NCBI GenBank assembly: GCA_003024785.1
Contig: PUQB01000137.1
Span: forward strand, 362,854 to 426,853
Source: Selaginella tamariscina
Taxonomy: Eukaryota; Streptophyta; Lycopodiopsida; Selaginellales; Selaginellaceae
DNA length: 64,000 bases
Direction: 5' to 3'
In this document: positions 1-12,388 of the stretch, one piece after another
Position numbering within the stretch: the stretch's first letter is position 1
Layout: each line of letters starts with the position of its first letter
Position numbers and translations under genes: made by a program
The notes under the pieces: generated by a model
Database searches by the model: none
What the model saw: the letters and a program-made list of their open reading frames with translations, nothing else
Told to the model about the DNA's origin: nothing

Positions 1-1908
1 ACAAGTTGGAGAGACAAGTTGCTTCATCCTGTAGCTTTTCACTCTCGTAAGTTCCTTTCGGCGGAGATCAATTACGAGATTCATGACAAGGAACTCAAGG
101 CCATTGTGGATTCGTTCGAGGAGTGGCGGCATTTCCTGGAAGGTGCTGCACATCCTGTACAAGTTCTTACGGATCACAAGAACCTGGAGTATTTCAAACG
201 GCTCGAGTTCTCAGTCGGCGACAGGCTAGGTGGGCGGAGTTCCTATCACGTTTTGATTTCGTCATCGTCTACAGGCCCGGTTTTCGGAATGGCAAGGCGG
301 ACGCATTGTCTAGGCGCTCTTACCTTGCACCAAGCCCGGGCGATCCTGCATATGACTGTCAAAGGCAAGTGTTGTTGGGTCCTGATCGATTCCGGCTTGC
401 GGCACTGCAGGTTCATCAGGCTCCAGCAAATTCAACACTCCTACAGGACGTCCGTTCGCAGTTGGCTACAGACGACTTGGCAAAGAATGTGTTCTCACAC
501 ATTCATCCTGACATTGCAAGTTCCTCTTCCTCCAGTTCCCGTCAGACTACAAGTTGTTCACCATACAGGATGGACTCCTGTACCGGGAAGGTCTCCTGTA
601 CGTTCCTGTTGGTATTTCCAGGACTCGTGTGGTACAGGATTGTCATGATACCCCGGCTACAGGACATTTTGGTGTGGCCAAGACAGTGGAGTTGGTGACT
701 CGCAACTATTGGTGGCCTGGGTTGCGAGGTTTTGTGGAAAGGTTTGTACGGAGTTGTGACACTTGTAACAGGTCGAAGATGCCTCATCATGCACCCTCTG
801 GTCTTCTTCGTCCTCTTCCTGTTCCTTCTGCTCCTTGGAGATCCATTTCTATGGATTTCCTCACAGATCTTCCTCCTTCTCGTGGATTCGATGCAGTTCT
901 TGTGGTGGTTGACCGTTTCACCAAGCAGGCTCATTTCCTACCCTGCAACAAGACAGCTACAGGTCAGACAACTGCTGAGTTGGTGATCCGTGAAGTGTTC
1001 CGACATCATGGTCTTCCTGAGAGCATTGTTTCCGATCGAGGTCCACAATTCATGTCCAAGTTTTGGCGAGAGCTTCTTCGGAGTCTACAGGTTAAAGCGG
1101 ATCTTTCTTCAGGATATCACCAAACTGATGGAGTCCGAACGCACAATTCAGACCTTGGAACAGTATCTTCGTTGCTTCATCAGTTACCAAAGGACAACTG
1201 GTTGGACCTTCTTCCAATGGCGGAGTTTGCCTACAACAACTCCGTTCACATCTACAGGACAGACACCTTTCTTTGCTCTTACAGGCCACCATCCACGTTT
1301 TGACTTTGCTCCTCCCGCTTCTCCTTCTTCCGCTCCTGCAGTACAGGATCGTCTCAGCATCTTCGTCAGGTACAGGATGATCTCCGGTTCATCTTCAGCA
1401 GGCACAGGAACGATACAAGCATCATGCTGATGCTCACCGTCAGCCGGCACCTGCATACAAGATTGGTGATCTCGTGTGGCTTCTTCGTACACATTCGCAC
1501 CAACAGGCCTTCTTCTAAGTTGGATTTTCAACGATTGGGCCCTTACAGGATTGTGGCGGAGGTAATCCTGTAGCTTTCCGACTCGAGTTACCATCTACGG
1601 TGAAACTTCATCCTGTGTTTCACACCTCCTTGTTGGAGCCGTATCATCCTTCTTCTCTTCCCGGTCGTGCTTCTTCTCCTCCCCCTGTGGTCATTGACAC
1701 TGAACCTGAGTACGAAGTTGCAGCCATCCTTGATTCTCGTCTTCATCGCCACCAACTCCAATACTTGGTGGATTGGAAAGGTTATTTGCCTACTGATCGC
1801 ACTTGGGAACCTGCATCCAACTTACTCCATGCTTCTTCCAAGGTTGCTGCCTTCCATCGGCATTATCCTGCTAAACCAGGTCCCAAGACTCGTGGAACTC
1901 GTCTTTAG
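1..1908 (+). pseudogene. Ty3/gypsy chromovirus pol 3' part (RNase H, integrase, chromodomain), frameshifted
   Basis: This is the 3' half of a retrotransposon polyprotein that enters from the left window edge. In order it shows RNase H (residues such as DKELKAIV and [10 protein letters not shown], about 60-200), an integrase zinc finger (H-x-H near 630-665 and CDTCN near 757-770), the integrase core (MDF near 850, SDRGPQF near 1030, then the conserved YHxQTDG region near 1120) and a chromodomain (VDWKGYL near 1770) that marks the chromovirus clade. The reading frame changes near 200, near 540, and several times between 1130 and 1320, so no intact protein is made. The stop at 1906-1908 lies just before the polypurine tract and the 3' LTR, which is the normal order. 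It is the same family as the element at 47345-52931. Family assignment is certain from the motifs; inactivity is inferred from the frameshifts. Confidence 0.93.
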
Positions 1909-1919
1909 GGAGGAGGTGC
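1907..1919 (+). other. Polypurine tract of the left chromovirus
   Basis: A purine-rich run (agggaggaggtgc) sits directly before the LTR start TGTCACGA. The same run, ggaggaggtattg, precedes the matching LTR of the second copy on the minus strand near 47742-47755. A polypurine tract primes plus-strand DNA synthesis in LTR elements. Confidence 0.8.
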
Positions 1920-2515
1920 TGTCACGACCCGATACAGGATACAGGATTCCGGATACAGGATACGGGTTGCAGGATATTCCTACAGGATTTCCGGATACAG
2001 GATATGGTTGCAGGATATTCCTACAGGATATGCCACAGGATATGCCTAGAGGATAAGGGACATGTGGACTCATCTTAGCCTCTGCAAGCACTTTTAGCAT
2101 GCAACCACTTTTAGCACTCATGCCTAGATTAGCTCTTGGAGTTGTGAGCATAAAAGCTCCGACCTAATTGTTGTACAATCAGTTACTATCAACACCAGTC
2201 TTACTACGATCAATCTTGTTTGCTTGTTCTTGTCTTGCTCCTTGTTCTTGTTCTCTCCTTGTCTCGCTCCTATCCTGTCCTGCTCCTGTCTTGCCCGGAT
2301 CCTGTCCTGTTCCTGTCTTGTTCTGGATCCTGTCATGTACCTTCCTGTCTTGCTCCCGGATCCTATCCTGTTCTGTCTTACTCCTGGATCCTGTCCTACG
2401 CCTGGTCTTGCCCTGAGTTCCTAGTTGTTGTCCTGTTCTCTGTCCTACTCCTGAGTCAAGCTTTTTTGTTCTTGGAATCTTGCTCTCTTCCTGGTTCCTG
2501 GATCGTGGCTTGACA
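1920..2515 (+). repeat. 3' LTR of the left chromovirus
   Basis: The LTR begins TGTCACGACCCG and ends GGCTTGACA, with a TGTCA/TGACA inverted terminal pair. The two LTRs of the element at 47345-52931 have the same ends. This copy is longer (596 bases against 397 and 364) because it carries two internal short tandem arrays: a GATACAGGAT-type array (about 1930-2050) and a pyrimidine-rich CTGTCTTGCTCC-type array (about 2215-2470). The 5' LTR lies outside the window, so the target duplication cannot be checked. Confidence 0.88.
2215..2470 (+). repeat. Pyrimidine-rich degenerate minisatellite inside the LTR
   Basis: Repeated variants of cctgtcttgctcctggatc, strongly strand-biased for pyrimidines. 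The run has no matching length in the LTRs of the related element, so it expanded within this copy. Confidence 0.7.
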
Positions 2516-2724
2516 ATGGGACCATTCTCCTCATCAATGCCAAAGACGATGCGTGGCCCCAAAAATTGCAAGTTGGATGGTGTCTTAATGATTTGCTTAA
2601 CCAACTAGTCAACCCGCAAGATGATATATATATGTGTATGTCTATGTAAGATTGTATACATTACTTTTACATAGCTTTTTGAACCTTAAAAAGTTTTTAT
2701 ATATGTTTAAGTGTAGATATATGT
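2516..2724. other. Unassigned spacer
   Basis: AT-rich DNA between the chromovirus LTR and the first long LTR. I see no gene or recognisable element in it. Confidence 0.5.
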
Positions 2725-4148
2725 TGTTAGAGCTTTTCCTTGAAAGGCCAACACATGGCTACCAAGTGGCTATCCGGCATCAATACTTTATGTGAGCAAC
2801 GTTAAGTTTTCCAAAACAATCTCAAGAGTTTAACTTAGATGCCCAAATAGGCATGAGACTTTGGGTCAACCCTAAGTCCTTTATTATGACTATCCTCGAA
2901 CCCTAGAGGATAATCCAAATAGACTTTAAGATTCTACTTTATGAGACTTAGTCAAGCTCATGCTCTAACCTCACCAAGGAGACATGTCACACATATAAAC
3001 ATTGTCATTTACCCCTTGAAGAATCACCCCCATATGAGAGTATAACCCCTTTAGGGCGACAAAGGAACCTTGACTCGTGTGCTTAAGGTGGACACAAGTG
3101 TTGTGCTAAACAAACTCCTAAAGCTAGGTTTGGAAAACCCTAAGCATGCAACTATGTGAGTGTTTCATGAAAGGGCTCTTGGTAATGAGCTTAAATTGTT
3201 CAGGTTTTAAACATGTTCACACACCCTCAAGAAGAACACCCATAACCAAGTGTACTTGTTAGCACACTTGGTTATGAGACCTAACATGCCCAAGGCTTAA
3301 CACCTTATGCAAACATAGGCATGCTTGTTTGCTAAAGTATCTAACCCCTCGACATTAAATTCATGACTATGCCTTAGCCATTGTATTATATGCCATTTAA
3401 CCTAGTGTCACATGATCATGTGACACTGTTTCTTAAGACATGGGCTATCTCACCATAGCCTCTCAAAATCAAGAGCTACATCCGATGCCATGAATGTGGC
3501 TTGCAAATGCCAACCTAGAACCTCTCTTTATGAACCTTTAGAAACATGGTAAAGAGAATCAACCAAGATACTAAGCCCATAATTGGACAAGAACACAGTC
3601 CTATTTAGCTACGAGTGCTACTTTTAACTTGACGTGGAAGAGAAGGTGGAGACATACCTCAACCTCTAACTAGCAAAACACATACTCCAAATAGACCCTA
3701 AACCCAAGAAGGTAGGTTACCCCTATTATTTGGAAGTTGAGGCGACATAATAAAGAGTTGTGCCTTGATGACACTCTCATTACATATACTCTACCTCCCT
3801 TCCTCCTCCTTCCCTATTTCCTAAATGCTTAAGTGGGCTAGCATAGAGTCTTGTTCCTAAAGTAAATGACTTAGTGAATTTTAACCTCAACCCTAGGGGT
3901 GTTTCTAGTCATATTCAACACGTCGAACTCAATAACTAGGACATTAAAAATGAGAGAAGAGTTTTCCAAATGGAAGTGTTATCTTCACCTAGAGTTTCCT
4001 AAAAGTACCTAATGACACATTGTTGAATCATCACTCCAATTGCATTAAGTGGGCTTATTTCCTAAACACCTAAAAGTCATCGATATAGTTTAGTAAATAA
4101 CAACAGTCAACCTTCAAAGTAAGAGCAAACATAATAAAAACTATGACA
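2725..4148 (-). repeat. Solo LTR, long-LTR family (copy A)
   Basis: On the minus strand the copy begins TGTCATAGTTTTTATTAT-like and ends CTCTAACA; on the plus strand it runs from TGTTAGAGC to ACTATGACA. It is flanked on both sides by TATGT (2720-2724 and 4149-4153), an exact 5-bp target duplication, so it is a solo LTR left by recombination between the two LTRs of a complete insertion. It carries no long open frame. It matches the copies at 4880-6549, 54981-56635 and 60535-62152 along its length. Confidence 0.88.
3414..3437. other. Perfect 24-bp palindrome inside the LTR
   Basis: The half AGTGTCACATGA is followed directly by its reverse complement. The same place in the other copies shows an inverted repeat with a 4-base spacer (best at 61410-61435), so it is a conserved LTR hairpin or dyad rather than a chance palindrome. 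Confidence 0.8.
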
Positions 4149-4239
4149 TATGTGTGTATATACACACACATAATGCTAGTTAGGTCGATTCTTTATTAAC
4201 TAAGGGATGTTAGAAAATTGAACATCTTTGAACAAACAT

Positions 4240-4879
4240 TGTCATAATTTTTATTATGATTGCTCTTTATTTTGAACATTAATTGTTGTTAACTACCAAA
4301 TTATGTTAACAAACCTTAAATGTAGAAGAAACAAACATGCTTAGTGCATTTGAGTATTAAATAATGGTTTGGCCAGGTGTCCTTAAGTATTTCTAAGAAA
4401 CTCTAGGTGAAGCTAATACTTCCATTTAGAAAACTCTCCTCTCATTTTGATGTTTTAATTGGTGAGTTCAATGTGTTGAATATGGTTTCCCTAGGGTTGC
4501 CTTAACCCCATGCTCAAGTTAGAGTTTAGGGGTTGACGGGTTGTTATGTTAAACTCATCAAGTATATTTTTATTAAAAATAAGTTACAAAATAGGAAAAT
4601 GAGGGGAGGGGCTTCTGTCACATGTAATTAAGTAGAATAAGTGTGGAGAGAGCATGCCAGAGGACTGAGAGGTGTCTAGTACCTTTCTCTTCACTAGCAT
4701 AAGCCTAACTTATGTCATTAAGACATACCCTTTATGCTGTCCTAACTTTCAGTTGGTATGGGTACGTCACACCCTAAGGATAGCCTACCCTTAGTATTGG
4801 CAAATCCACACTATTGTGCTCAAGTATGCTGCATTTAGGGAGTTAGCTAACTCATGTTGTTCAATAATCTAATTACACA
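4240..4879 (+). repeat. 5' part of an older long LTR (split copy)
   Basis: Begins TGTCATAATTTTTATTATGA, the plus-strand start of the same family, and follows the copy at 60535 to about its midpoint. It continues at 6550 after the inserted solo LTR at 4880-6549. The flank AACAT (4235-4239) pairs with AAGAT (7431-7435) as a one-mismatch target duplication of the whole split copy. Confidence 0.8.
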
Positions 4880-6549
4880 TGTTAGAGTTTTGACCTAGAG
4901 GGCTAACACATGGCAACACGTGGCCGCAAAGTGGCCTTCCGGCGTCAATTCTTTGTGTGAACAACGTCAAGTCTTCCAAGATGACCTCAAGAGTGTAACT
5001 CAGATACCTAGTTAAACAGAAGACTTAGAGTCCTACCCTAAGTCCCCTAGAGTGACCATCCCTCGAACCCTAAAGGATATCCCGAATAGACTTTAGAATC
5101 CTATCCAGTAGACCTAGAAAGGCTCATGCCCTAACCTCACAAAGGAGATGTGTCTCACACACGCCCCCATGATAGAGCTAGGGCATCCTCACTTACCCCT
5201 TTGAGGAATCACCCTCATCCAGGAGTACAGCCCCTTTAGGGCGACAAGGGGTACCCTAAACCACGACTAACCCTTGAGGGTTTGAGTGGCCAAGTTTACC
5301 CTAGACTTAGGGCTAGTACTTAATAAGGACACGAGTGTGCGCCATATGCGGACATGAGTGTTCTACTAAGCAAACTCCCTAAGGCTAAGCTTGGATAACC
5401 CTAAATACATGACTTTGCGAGTGCCTCATGAAAGGGCTCTTGCTAACAAGCTTAGGTTAGAGAACACCCCCTAACCAGGTGTGCCAAAGCACACCTAGTT
5501 ACGAGACCTAACTTCCCTTGAGTGAATGCCTAAGGTTTAACACCCTAGTGCGAGCATAAACATGCATGTTTATTAAAGCATCTAACCCCTTGGCGACAAA
5601 CCCATAACACAACCCCAAAGGGCGTGCCTCGAGCATTGTATCATGTGACATCTAGCCCAGTGACACATCTCCATGTGACATTGCCTTCCACAATGTGGGT
5701 TATCATGCCATAGCCCTTAGATTCAAGAGTTGCACTAAGTGCCACAAACGTGGCTCCTAAATGCCAACTTTAGAACCCTTAGCGAACCCTTAGGAACTGG
5801 GTAATGTGAACCTGTCAAACAACACAGTTGAACAAGGACATGAATGTGCCTTGTTTGGCCATGAGTACTACACCTAGCTTGACGTGGAGGAGGCTGGAGA
5901 TAAGCCTTAACCTCTGTCTCTTGGAATGTGCATTCCAACAAGACCTCCCAATCATGAATTCACCAACGTTAAAGGTAAGCTACCCCAAAGGTGGGATGTA
6001 CCCATGTCATCTAGAAGTTAGGGTGGCACAATAGAGGGTTGTGCCTTATGACATAAGCTAAAGGTTGCACCGGCAGAAGAGTAACGAACTCACTCATGAA
6101 CCAAGAGCTCTCCTACATATACTACTTAATATATGTGACAGAGCCTCCCCCCTTGTTTTCCTGTTTACATAAGTGGGCTCATATAGAATCTCATTCCCAG
6201 AGAGAATATACTTGGTGAGTTAACTTAATGATCCATTGACCCATAAACCCTAACTTGTCAAACCTAGGGGTATTTCTAAACATATCCGACATGTCGAACT
6301 CACCAGAACTAACCATTAACCCAACCAGGACACAAAAAACCAGGGTAAGAATTTTCTAGAAGGTAAGTTTTAGCTTTGCCTAGAGTTTCTTGCAAGTACC
6401 TAATGACACCTGGTCGGACCATCACCAGATACCCAAGTGTACTAAGCAGGCCTGTTTCTTATTACATTCTTAGAGCTTATCAACATAGTTCGGTAGGTAA
6501 TAACAGTCAATATCCAAAGTAAAGAAGAGTCATAATAAAAACTATGACA
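4880..6549 (-). repeat. Solo LTR nested in an older LTR (copy B)
   Basis: A 1670-base copy of the long-LTR family, reading TGTTAGAG to CTATGACA on the plus strand and therefore oriented minus. It is flanked by ACACA on both sides (4875-4879 and 6550-6554), an exact target duplication. It interrupts an opposite-oriented older copy of the same family (4240-4879 plus 6550-7430), so two insertions of one family are stacked here in time. Confidence 0.9.
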
Positions 6550-7430
6550 ACACACATGGGAGGTCTTGACAAAGCACATGTTCTGCTAGTCAAATGGGTT
6601 TTCTTTACTAAGTTCTTGAGGGCACAAAGAAGTTTGAAAGTTGTCATTTGTGAGCTATGTTCGTGACACCATGTGTAACTCTTAAGTATGAGGGGCTATG
6701 GTGAGATAGCACATATCTTGGGAAATAACGTCACATGAACATGTGACACTAAGTTAAATGCACACGATACAATGCCAAGGCATGCCCATTGGGGTTGTGT
6801 CATGGATTTCACATTGAGGGGTTGAATACTCTAAAAAATAGGTGTGTTTGTGCTCACATCAAGGTGCTAATTTTGGGCATTTGCCCAAGGAAGATTAGGT
6901 CTTGTAACTAGGTGTACTAATTGGCACACTTGGTTAGGGATGTTCTCCTTAATGTCTAGAAGTTAACAACCTAAACTCGTTAGTAAAAACTTTTTTGTAA
7001 GGCACTCGTGTGGTAGCGTGCTTGGAGTTTATCCAAACCTAGCCTTGAGGAGTTTGCTTAGTAAAACACTCGTGTCCTCACTAACTATTAACCCTAGGTC
7101 TAGGACATGATCTAGTCACTCAAACCCTTAGGGGTTATTTTGTGGTCTCCTTATCACTTAAAAGGGGTTATACTTTTGGATGAAGGTGATTCTTCAAGGG
7201 ATAAGTAGTGATGTTTTAACTTTATCACGTGGGGTTAAGGCAGGTCTCTTATGATAGGATCTTAAAGTTTACTTGGGTTATTCAGTGGGATTGTGGAGAT
7301 AATTATTCTAAAAGACTTAAGATAAAACCTTTGAATATTTAGACATATGAGTTATACTTTAAGTTAAAGTGTTAATGCTGAATAGCCACTTGGCAATCGT
7401 GTATTGGCATTTCGAATTAAAATTTTGACA
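6550..7430 (+). repeat. 3' part of the older long LTR (split copy)
   Basis: Continues the LTR begun at 4240, and ends AATTTTGACA, matching the 3' end AACTTTGACA of the copy at 60535-62152. It carries the dyad cacatgaacatgtg near 6733. More diverged than the solo copies around it, which agrees with its being the older insertion. Confidence 0.78.
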
Positions 7431-8237
7431 AAGATATTTTCTTTTTTTTATGTAAAAGGAACTTTTTTTATTTAATAAAGAGCACATATTTTGGTCACTC
7501 AATTGTTATCTATAGATTAATGCTTCTTAATAGAAATTAATTGTCCTTTGTGACGGGGACAACTACAATTATGTAAAGCAATGTAATACGGATGTTTAAG
7601 AAAATATTTTACTACGTGAACATGTCTTTAGTGCTGAGGATAACACACCCATTACCAAGGAAGGCATTATTGTATCGAATTGTATGGCGGTGCTCAATTT
7701 CATATAGCTCTCCCTTACGACGTACACATTTACTAACAAGAAAAATTATCAAATTAACCCTCTAATTTTATATAATTATTAAATTAGCCACCAGTCACAC
7801 ATATACTACATACAAATGTAATCTTATGTCTTTTTAAGCATTAAGCAATATATTTATCATTTGTGTTATACATTTTAGCTTTAAACAATACATTGCATGT
7901 GCGTGGGTGTACGTGTATATTATTAAGCTGATTAATAATTCACATAATTACGTAAAACTAAAGGGTCGTGATAATTCGATAATTATATAAAACTAGTGTG
8001 CCCTAAAGCAGAGCATTTCTTCTAGGGCACAATGGAGTCGTGAGTGGTATGCTACATTCTTCAGTATAGATGCATCTATGCATGCCTCTATGTATGAATT
8101 TGTATTTATAACGAGCTCCTTTATACACTGCCATCTTTCCCGTATTGCACACATGTACAAACACAAATCAAAACTCTATATATTGCTTTCAAGCGTGTAT
8201 GTGTTCTGGCTAACGTAGCTAGGAGTTACTCATAAGG
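7431..8237. other. AT-rich spacer
   Basis: No coding or element signal recognised. This stretch would include the promoter of the gene that starts at 8238. Confidence 0.5.
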
Positions 8238-9499
8238 ATGTGGTCACTTCGGAGAACACGTAAACTGGAGAATCATTTAATAGAAGTTAGAAAACGGGAT
8301 TTAAAGACAGGAAGATCAATAGTCAGGGAGCAAAATGAGGCAGCTATGGACTTTGACTCGGAATCTCCACCTGGAACACACAATTTCTCACAGGTTGTGT
8401 ATGTGTGCATGTGCCCATTGTGTGGTTCTGTATGAGAGAGTGGGAACACATACATACGTATTATTACAGGAGGAATGCACGGCTGATAGAGATTGGCAAA
8501 GAGTGGTGGTACCGGAAAGCTTTGAGCCTCGTCCAGCTCCTTGGATGCTATTAGAGCAGCTCTGGAAGAAGCAGCGAACTCTACGTTCATCAGGGATCAC
8601 CTTCGCAACATGTTCCAAGTCCAGGTACAAAATATACACATATAGTAAAAATCACACATACACACACCACTTTGTGTATTCCAAGTTTGGAGGAGCTCGA
8701 GAGACCGGCATGCCAGAAGATGCTGGACGAGCTCGGACTGCTCGAGTTCAGCAAGGTGAAGCTTCCAGAATTTGACCAGGACCTCTGTACAGCGTTCATA
8801 AGTTCTTATGCTCATCCGTATACATACGGAATTGTTGAAGGAAGAGCAGTTAATGTCAGTGTGCAACAAATCGCCAAACTCACACGACTTCCCATGGGAA
8901 ACTGGAAATTAGATGACTATAATCTGGGAGGAAGGAATAAGGCTGTTCTTCAGGGGATTCTCCGCACTCTTAAGCAGAAAAACCTGGTTTGTACTCTCTA
9001 GAATCTGTCAGGTTGGTAATCTCTCTCTCTCACACACACACACATACACACCACAACAACACACGCAGACAACCATCTGAGACGAGTTTATGTTAGATTT
9101 GGGAATGTAGAAGAGGGTAAAGCTTTCAAGGAGATAGCACGGCTTCTGATGGAGAGGTTCATATGCAAGCCACACCCAGCGGACAGTGTGATGCACCAGA
9201 TAGTTTTATCGATGCACGGCTCGTTGAGGCACAGGATGAAGATGAAGTGGGCTCAGGTGCTTACCACGAGGATAAGCAAGGCAGCCTACTATTCCAGGGT
9301 TATAGGCAATGCTCCGTTTTGTTACGGTGAGTGGTTAACCGGTCTCATACGTCAGCAGTTGAGCTTGGACGAGTGGGAAGTTAATGTGAGTGGAAATTCA
9401 GAGCTTGAGACGAGTTTAAGGGACTTGGCAAAGATGGAAATCGATAAAGTTGTACTAGATTACAGGATAGGAGCAGATGGTCAACCAAGCTCAAAATAA
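8238..9499 (+). CDS. Unidentified four-exon protein, about 348 residues
   Basis: Four exons, 8238-8393, 8470-8624, 8686-8990 and 9069-9499, join in one open frame with GT-AG introns of 76, 61 and 78 bases, the first and third rich in GT or CT/CA runs. The total of 1047 bases gives 348 residues plus TAA. The N-terminus is basic (RRTRKLENHL, RKRDLKTGRS); an internal ATG at 8346 (MDFDSESP) could be the real start. The middle and C-terminal parts look like a compact helical fold (ACQKMLDELGLLEF, SVQQIAKLTRLP, FKEIARLLMERFICKP, KMKWAQVLTTRISKA). No catalytic motif, signal peptide or membrane segment is visible. The pattern faintly recalls plant transposon-derived helical domains, but I cannot name a family. 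The clean exon phases make a real gene very likely. Confidence 0.72.
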
Positions 9500-12388
9500 T
9501 CAACTATGGTCAACACATATATTTTAGTATGTCAAGATTCTTAACTAATGTTTACATTTGTTTATGGCATGCCTGGTGGTTTCCATTGCATAAAGTAAAA
9601 CTGGTCTCTGCCATAGATATGTAAAATGTTCACTTATGGCATAATAAGCTCGTTGGGTTAGTCTTACTACATATCCCATTTGACTTATTGTTCTATATAG
9701 TAGCATTTCTTCCTTCCTGTTTTCCTTAACATCACAATCTCTATACTTTTAAATATATTCTAGTTTGAATATTATATTATTAATATATTACAATTTATAT
9801 TTTAAAAACACATTATTAACTTTAAACTTAAATTATAAAAATTTACATTGGGCTTTTTTATCTTCAAATATAAATTCCATTATTAAATATAATTTATAAA
9901 TTTAAAATTTTAAACAACTGGAAATTATTATTAATGTCATAGTGAATTTAGTGATTTGAACAGTCGAATTCAATGACAAATTTTTGTTTTTGCATTTCTC
10001 TAATTTATTTTTGTTATTTATTTATTATTCTATCTAGAAATATACATCTTAAAAAATATATATATAATGTTAGATATTATATTAAAAAAGGATGATTGAT
10101 ATTTTATTATATCATTCTAATTTACACTTATGTAGAAATAAACTCTCATTTATTATCAAATCTCTTAGTCTTGTTCGAGGAATGTTTTGGAGATATTAAT
10201 AAGACAAGGCTTATAATCATTAAGATTTAGATATTAATATAAGATTCATTAACAACTTTAATATTATTATATGAACTAATTTTGGGTTGAGTTAAAAGAT
10301 GAAATTAAAAAATGATGCTCAATTCTTAAAATTCTTATACACTTCTAAAATTGATTACTTTTGTAAAATGTGATGATTATATTTTTGAACATTAATAAAA
10401 ATGTGCTTAAAATTTATATACGTTTTAATCTTTTATTCTCAAGTTCTACCTTTAGTGTTTGGTAGCATTTATATAAATTTATTTATAATTTATTATTTTA
10501 AATAAATAAACAATGATAATGTTCATAAACACCAAGTTTATAGTGTTCAATTAAGATTAATTATTTTAAAGCACATTAAATTTAGGTTGATGTGTTATAA
10601 AACAAATAAATATAATTCTCTTACTTTTTTCATAAATCAAGTAAATCATTTTCAATGAAAGTAAAGTTGAAGATTCAAAACTACAATATATTAATGTCAA
10701 CCTTGTTAAATTATGGTATTAATTATTATTTTATGAATTACGACTTTGTCTTAAACATTTTTTTAACATTTTTAAAAATTTTACAAGCTATTTTAGTGGG
10801 AGTAATGAATAACAAAATTATAAATTTAATTATTATCATTATAATTGAAATAAGCCTTGATTTTCTTTTTTTTCATTTTATTTAATTATTTTTTAACTTT
10901 ATTATTTTTGGTCTCCTTAGTTTAAATTTTTAATCTATTCATTATTTAATAAACTTGTTGAATTTAATCTTTTAATTTAATTTTTAACATTTGCCTTTAT
11001 TATTTTAATAATTCTTATTGATGAATCAAGTACAATTCAATTCAAATTTTTAAAGAAGTACCAGAATTTTAAAATATTTTTTTTTATAAAAATCAAGTGA
11101 TAAATTTTCTTTATTTAATTTTAATTTCTTAATTTTTCCTCACGTGACAATTTTTGTTTCTAAACTTTATTTTATTATATATATATATTAACCATGTGTT
11201 AATAATTAATCATATGTTAATAATAATAAATATGTATTATTCACATACTAAGAATTAAAAAAAGGAATTTTTAATATATTGTTCATATGTTTGCAATGTT
11301 AAATATTAATTTTTTTCTTATGTTCAAAACTTTTATGATTTTATATTTAAAGATATTGTTAAGAAAATAAACTCTTTTTTAAAACATTTTTATTTTTATG
11401 TTAAATTTGGTTTATTTCATATTTGTAGAATTGTAGTAAATATAATATGATGCCATAAAAATTAAAAGTAACACAATAATTTCTAATAAAATGAAATGCA
11501 AATGTAAGTGTTTATAATTATAAGAACATGTATTTAATGTACTAAAAGTAATTTATTATTTTTTTTATGCTTAAAATATATTATTATTGATCTATTAAAT
11601 TAGAAAAGCAAATTGTTATATCAAAGTGTAGAATTGGTATTACTAAATGATATAATTTTTATAAAAGTATGTGTGATAATAAAAATCAATATATTAATGA
11701 TTATAAAAGATTTATAAAGATGAATAAAAATATATTTGGGAAGAAAATATTCTAAGGATAAATAAATTAAAGAATAATGATATTAAATTTGATTTAATTA
11801 ATATATTCATGGTTCATGTAGTAAATTGATTAATAAAAACAATAATAAATATTATAATTAAGTAGTATTATTTATAATGATTATTATTTTAGTTATGATA
11901 TTAAGTAGTTAAAACAACTTGAGTATTGACATTACATGGTCGTTCGTATATGATATTTTATAAATATAGTCGTTCACATTTGTACAAATACTATAAAAAT
12001 TATTTAGAATGTTATAAAGAGAAACTTTTTATATGAACAACTCAAAATATTATATTCTCAATATTTTACAAAATACATTTGTAAGAAAAAGTATATTAAT
12101 AATAATAATATTAAAGTATTTATTACGATAAGTAAGCATATTTACTCAAGTTTTAATTATTCATTATTTATCAATTTAAATTTAATCATGTAACCGTAAA
12201 TCCTAATCCAAAACAAATAAATGTAACGTAATATAACGGAAGTTATAACTTCTACTGTTTGGGATCCACGTCATCATAATTAGATATAACAAGTAACAAC
12301 ACATTCACTGTTGATTAGCTACTATCCGCATGTTAGTTGAAATCTATGGTTTTGCTAAAGTTTTTGGAAGGGTCCAGTTATTTCTAGA
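9500..12388. other. Very AT-rich intergenic block
   Basis: About 2.9 kb dominated by A/T runs with no convincing exon, element end or RNA gene. The one open frame near 10655-10885 is composed of low-complexity Ile/Asn/Phe codons, as expected by chance in such DNA. Confidence 0.6.

Noticed and set aside
2168..2604. Open frames rich in Cys/Ser/Pro/Leu and in Gln/Arg/Asp/Lys
   Set aside because: Both strands of the pyrimidine-rich minisatellite in the LTR are open because the unit is free of stops, not because it codes.
2725..7430. Possible gene family in the ordered, non-AT-rich repeats
   Set aside because: The repeated blocks have no shared open frame, carry TG...CA ends and 5-bp target duplications, and so are LTRs.
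3401..7430. CRISPR-like array or prokaryotic island
   Set aside because: Repeats are over 1.4 kb, inverted and nested, with no short regular spacers; the whole window is eukaryotic.
10655..10885. Open frame coding for Ile/Asn/Phe-rich hydrophobic peptide
   Set aside because: Low-complexity product of very AT-rich DNA; no splice sites, homology or composition change.
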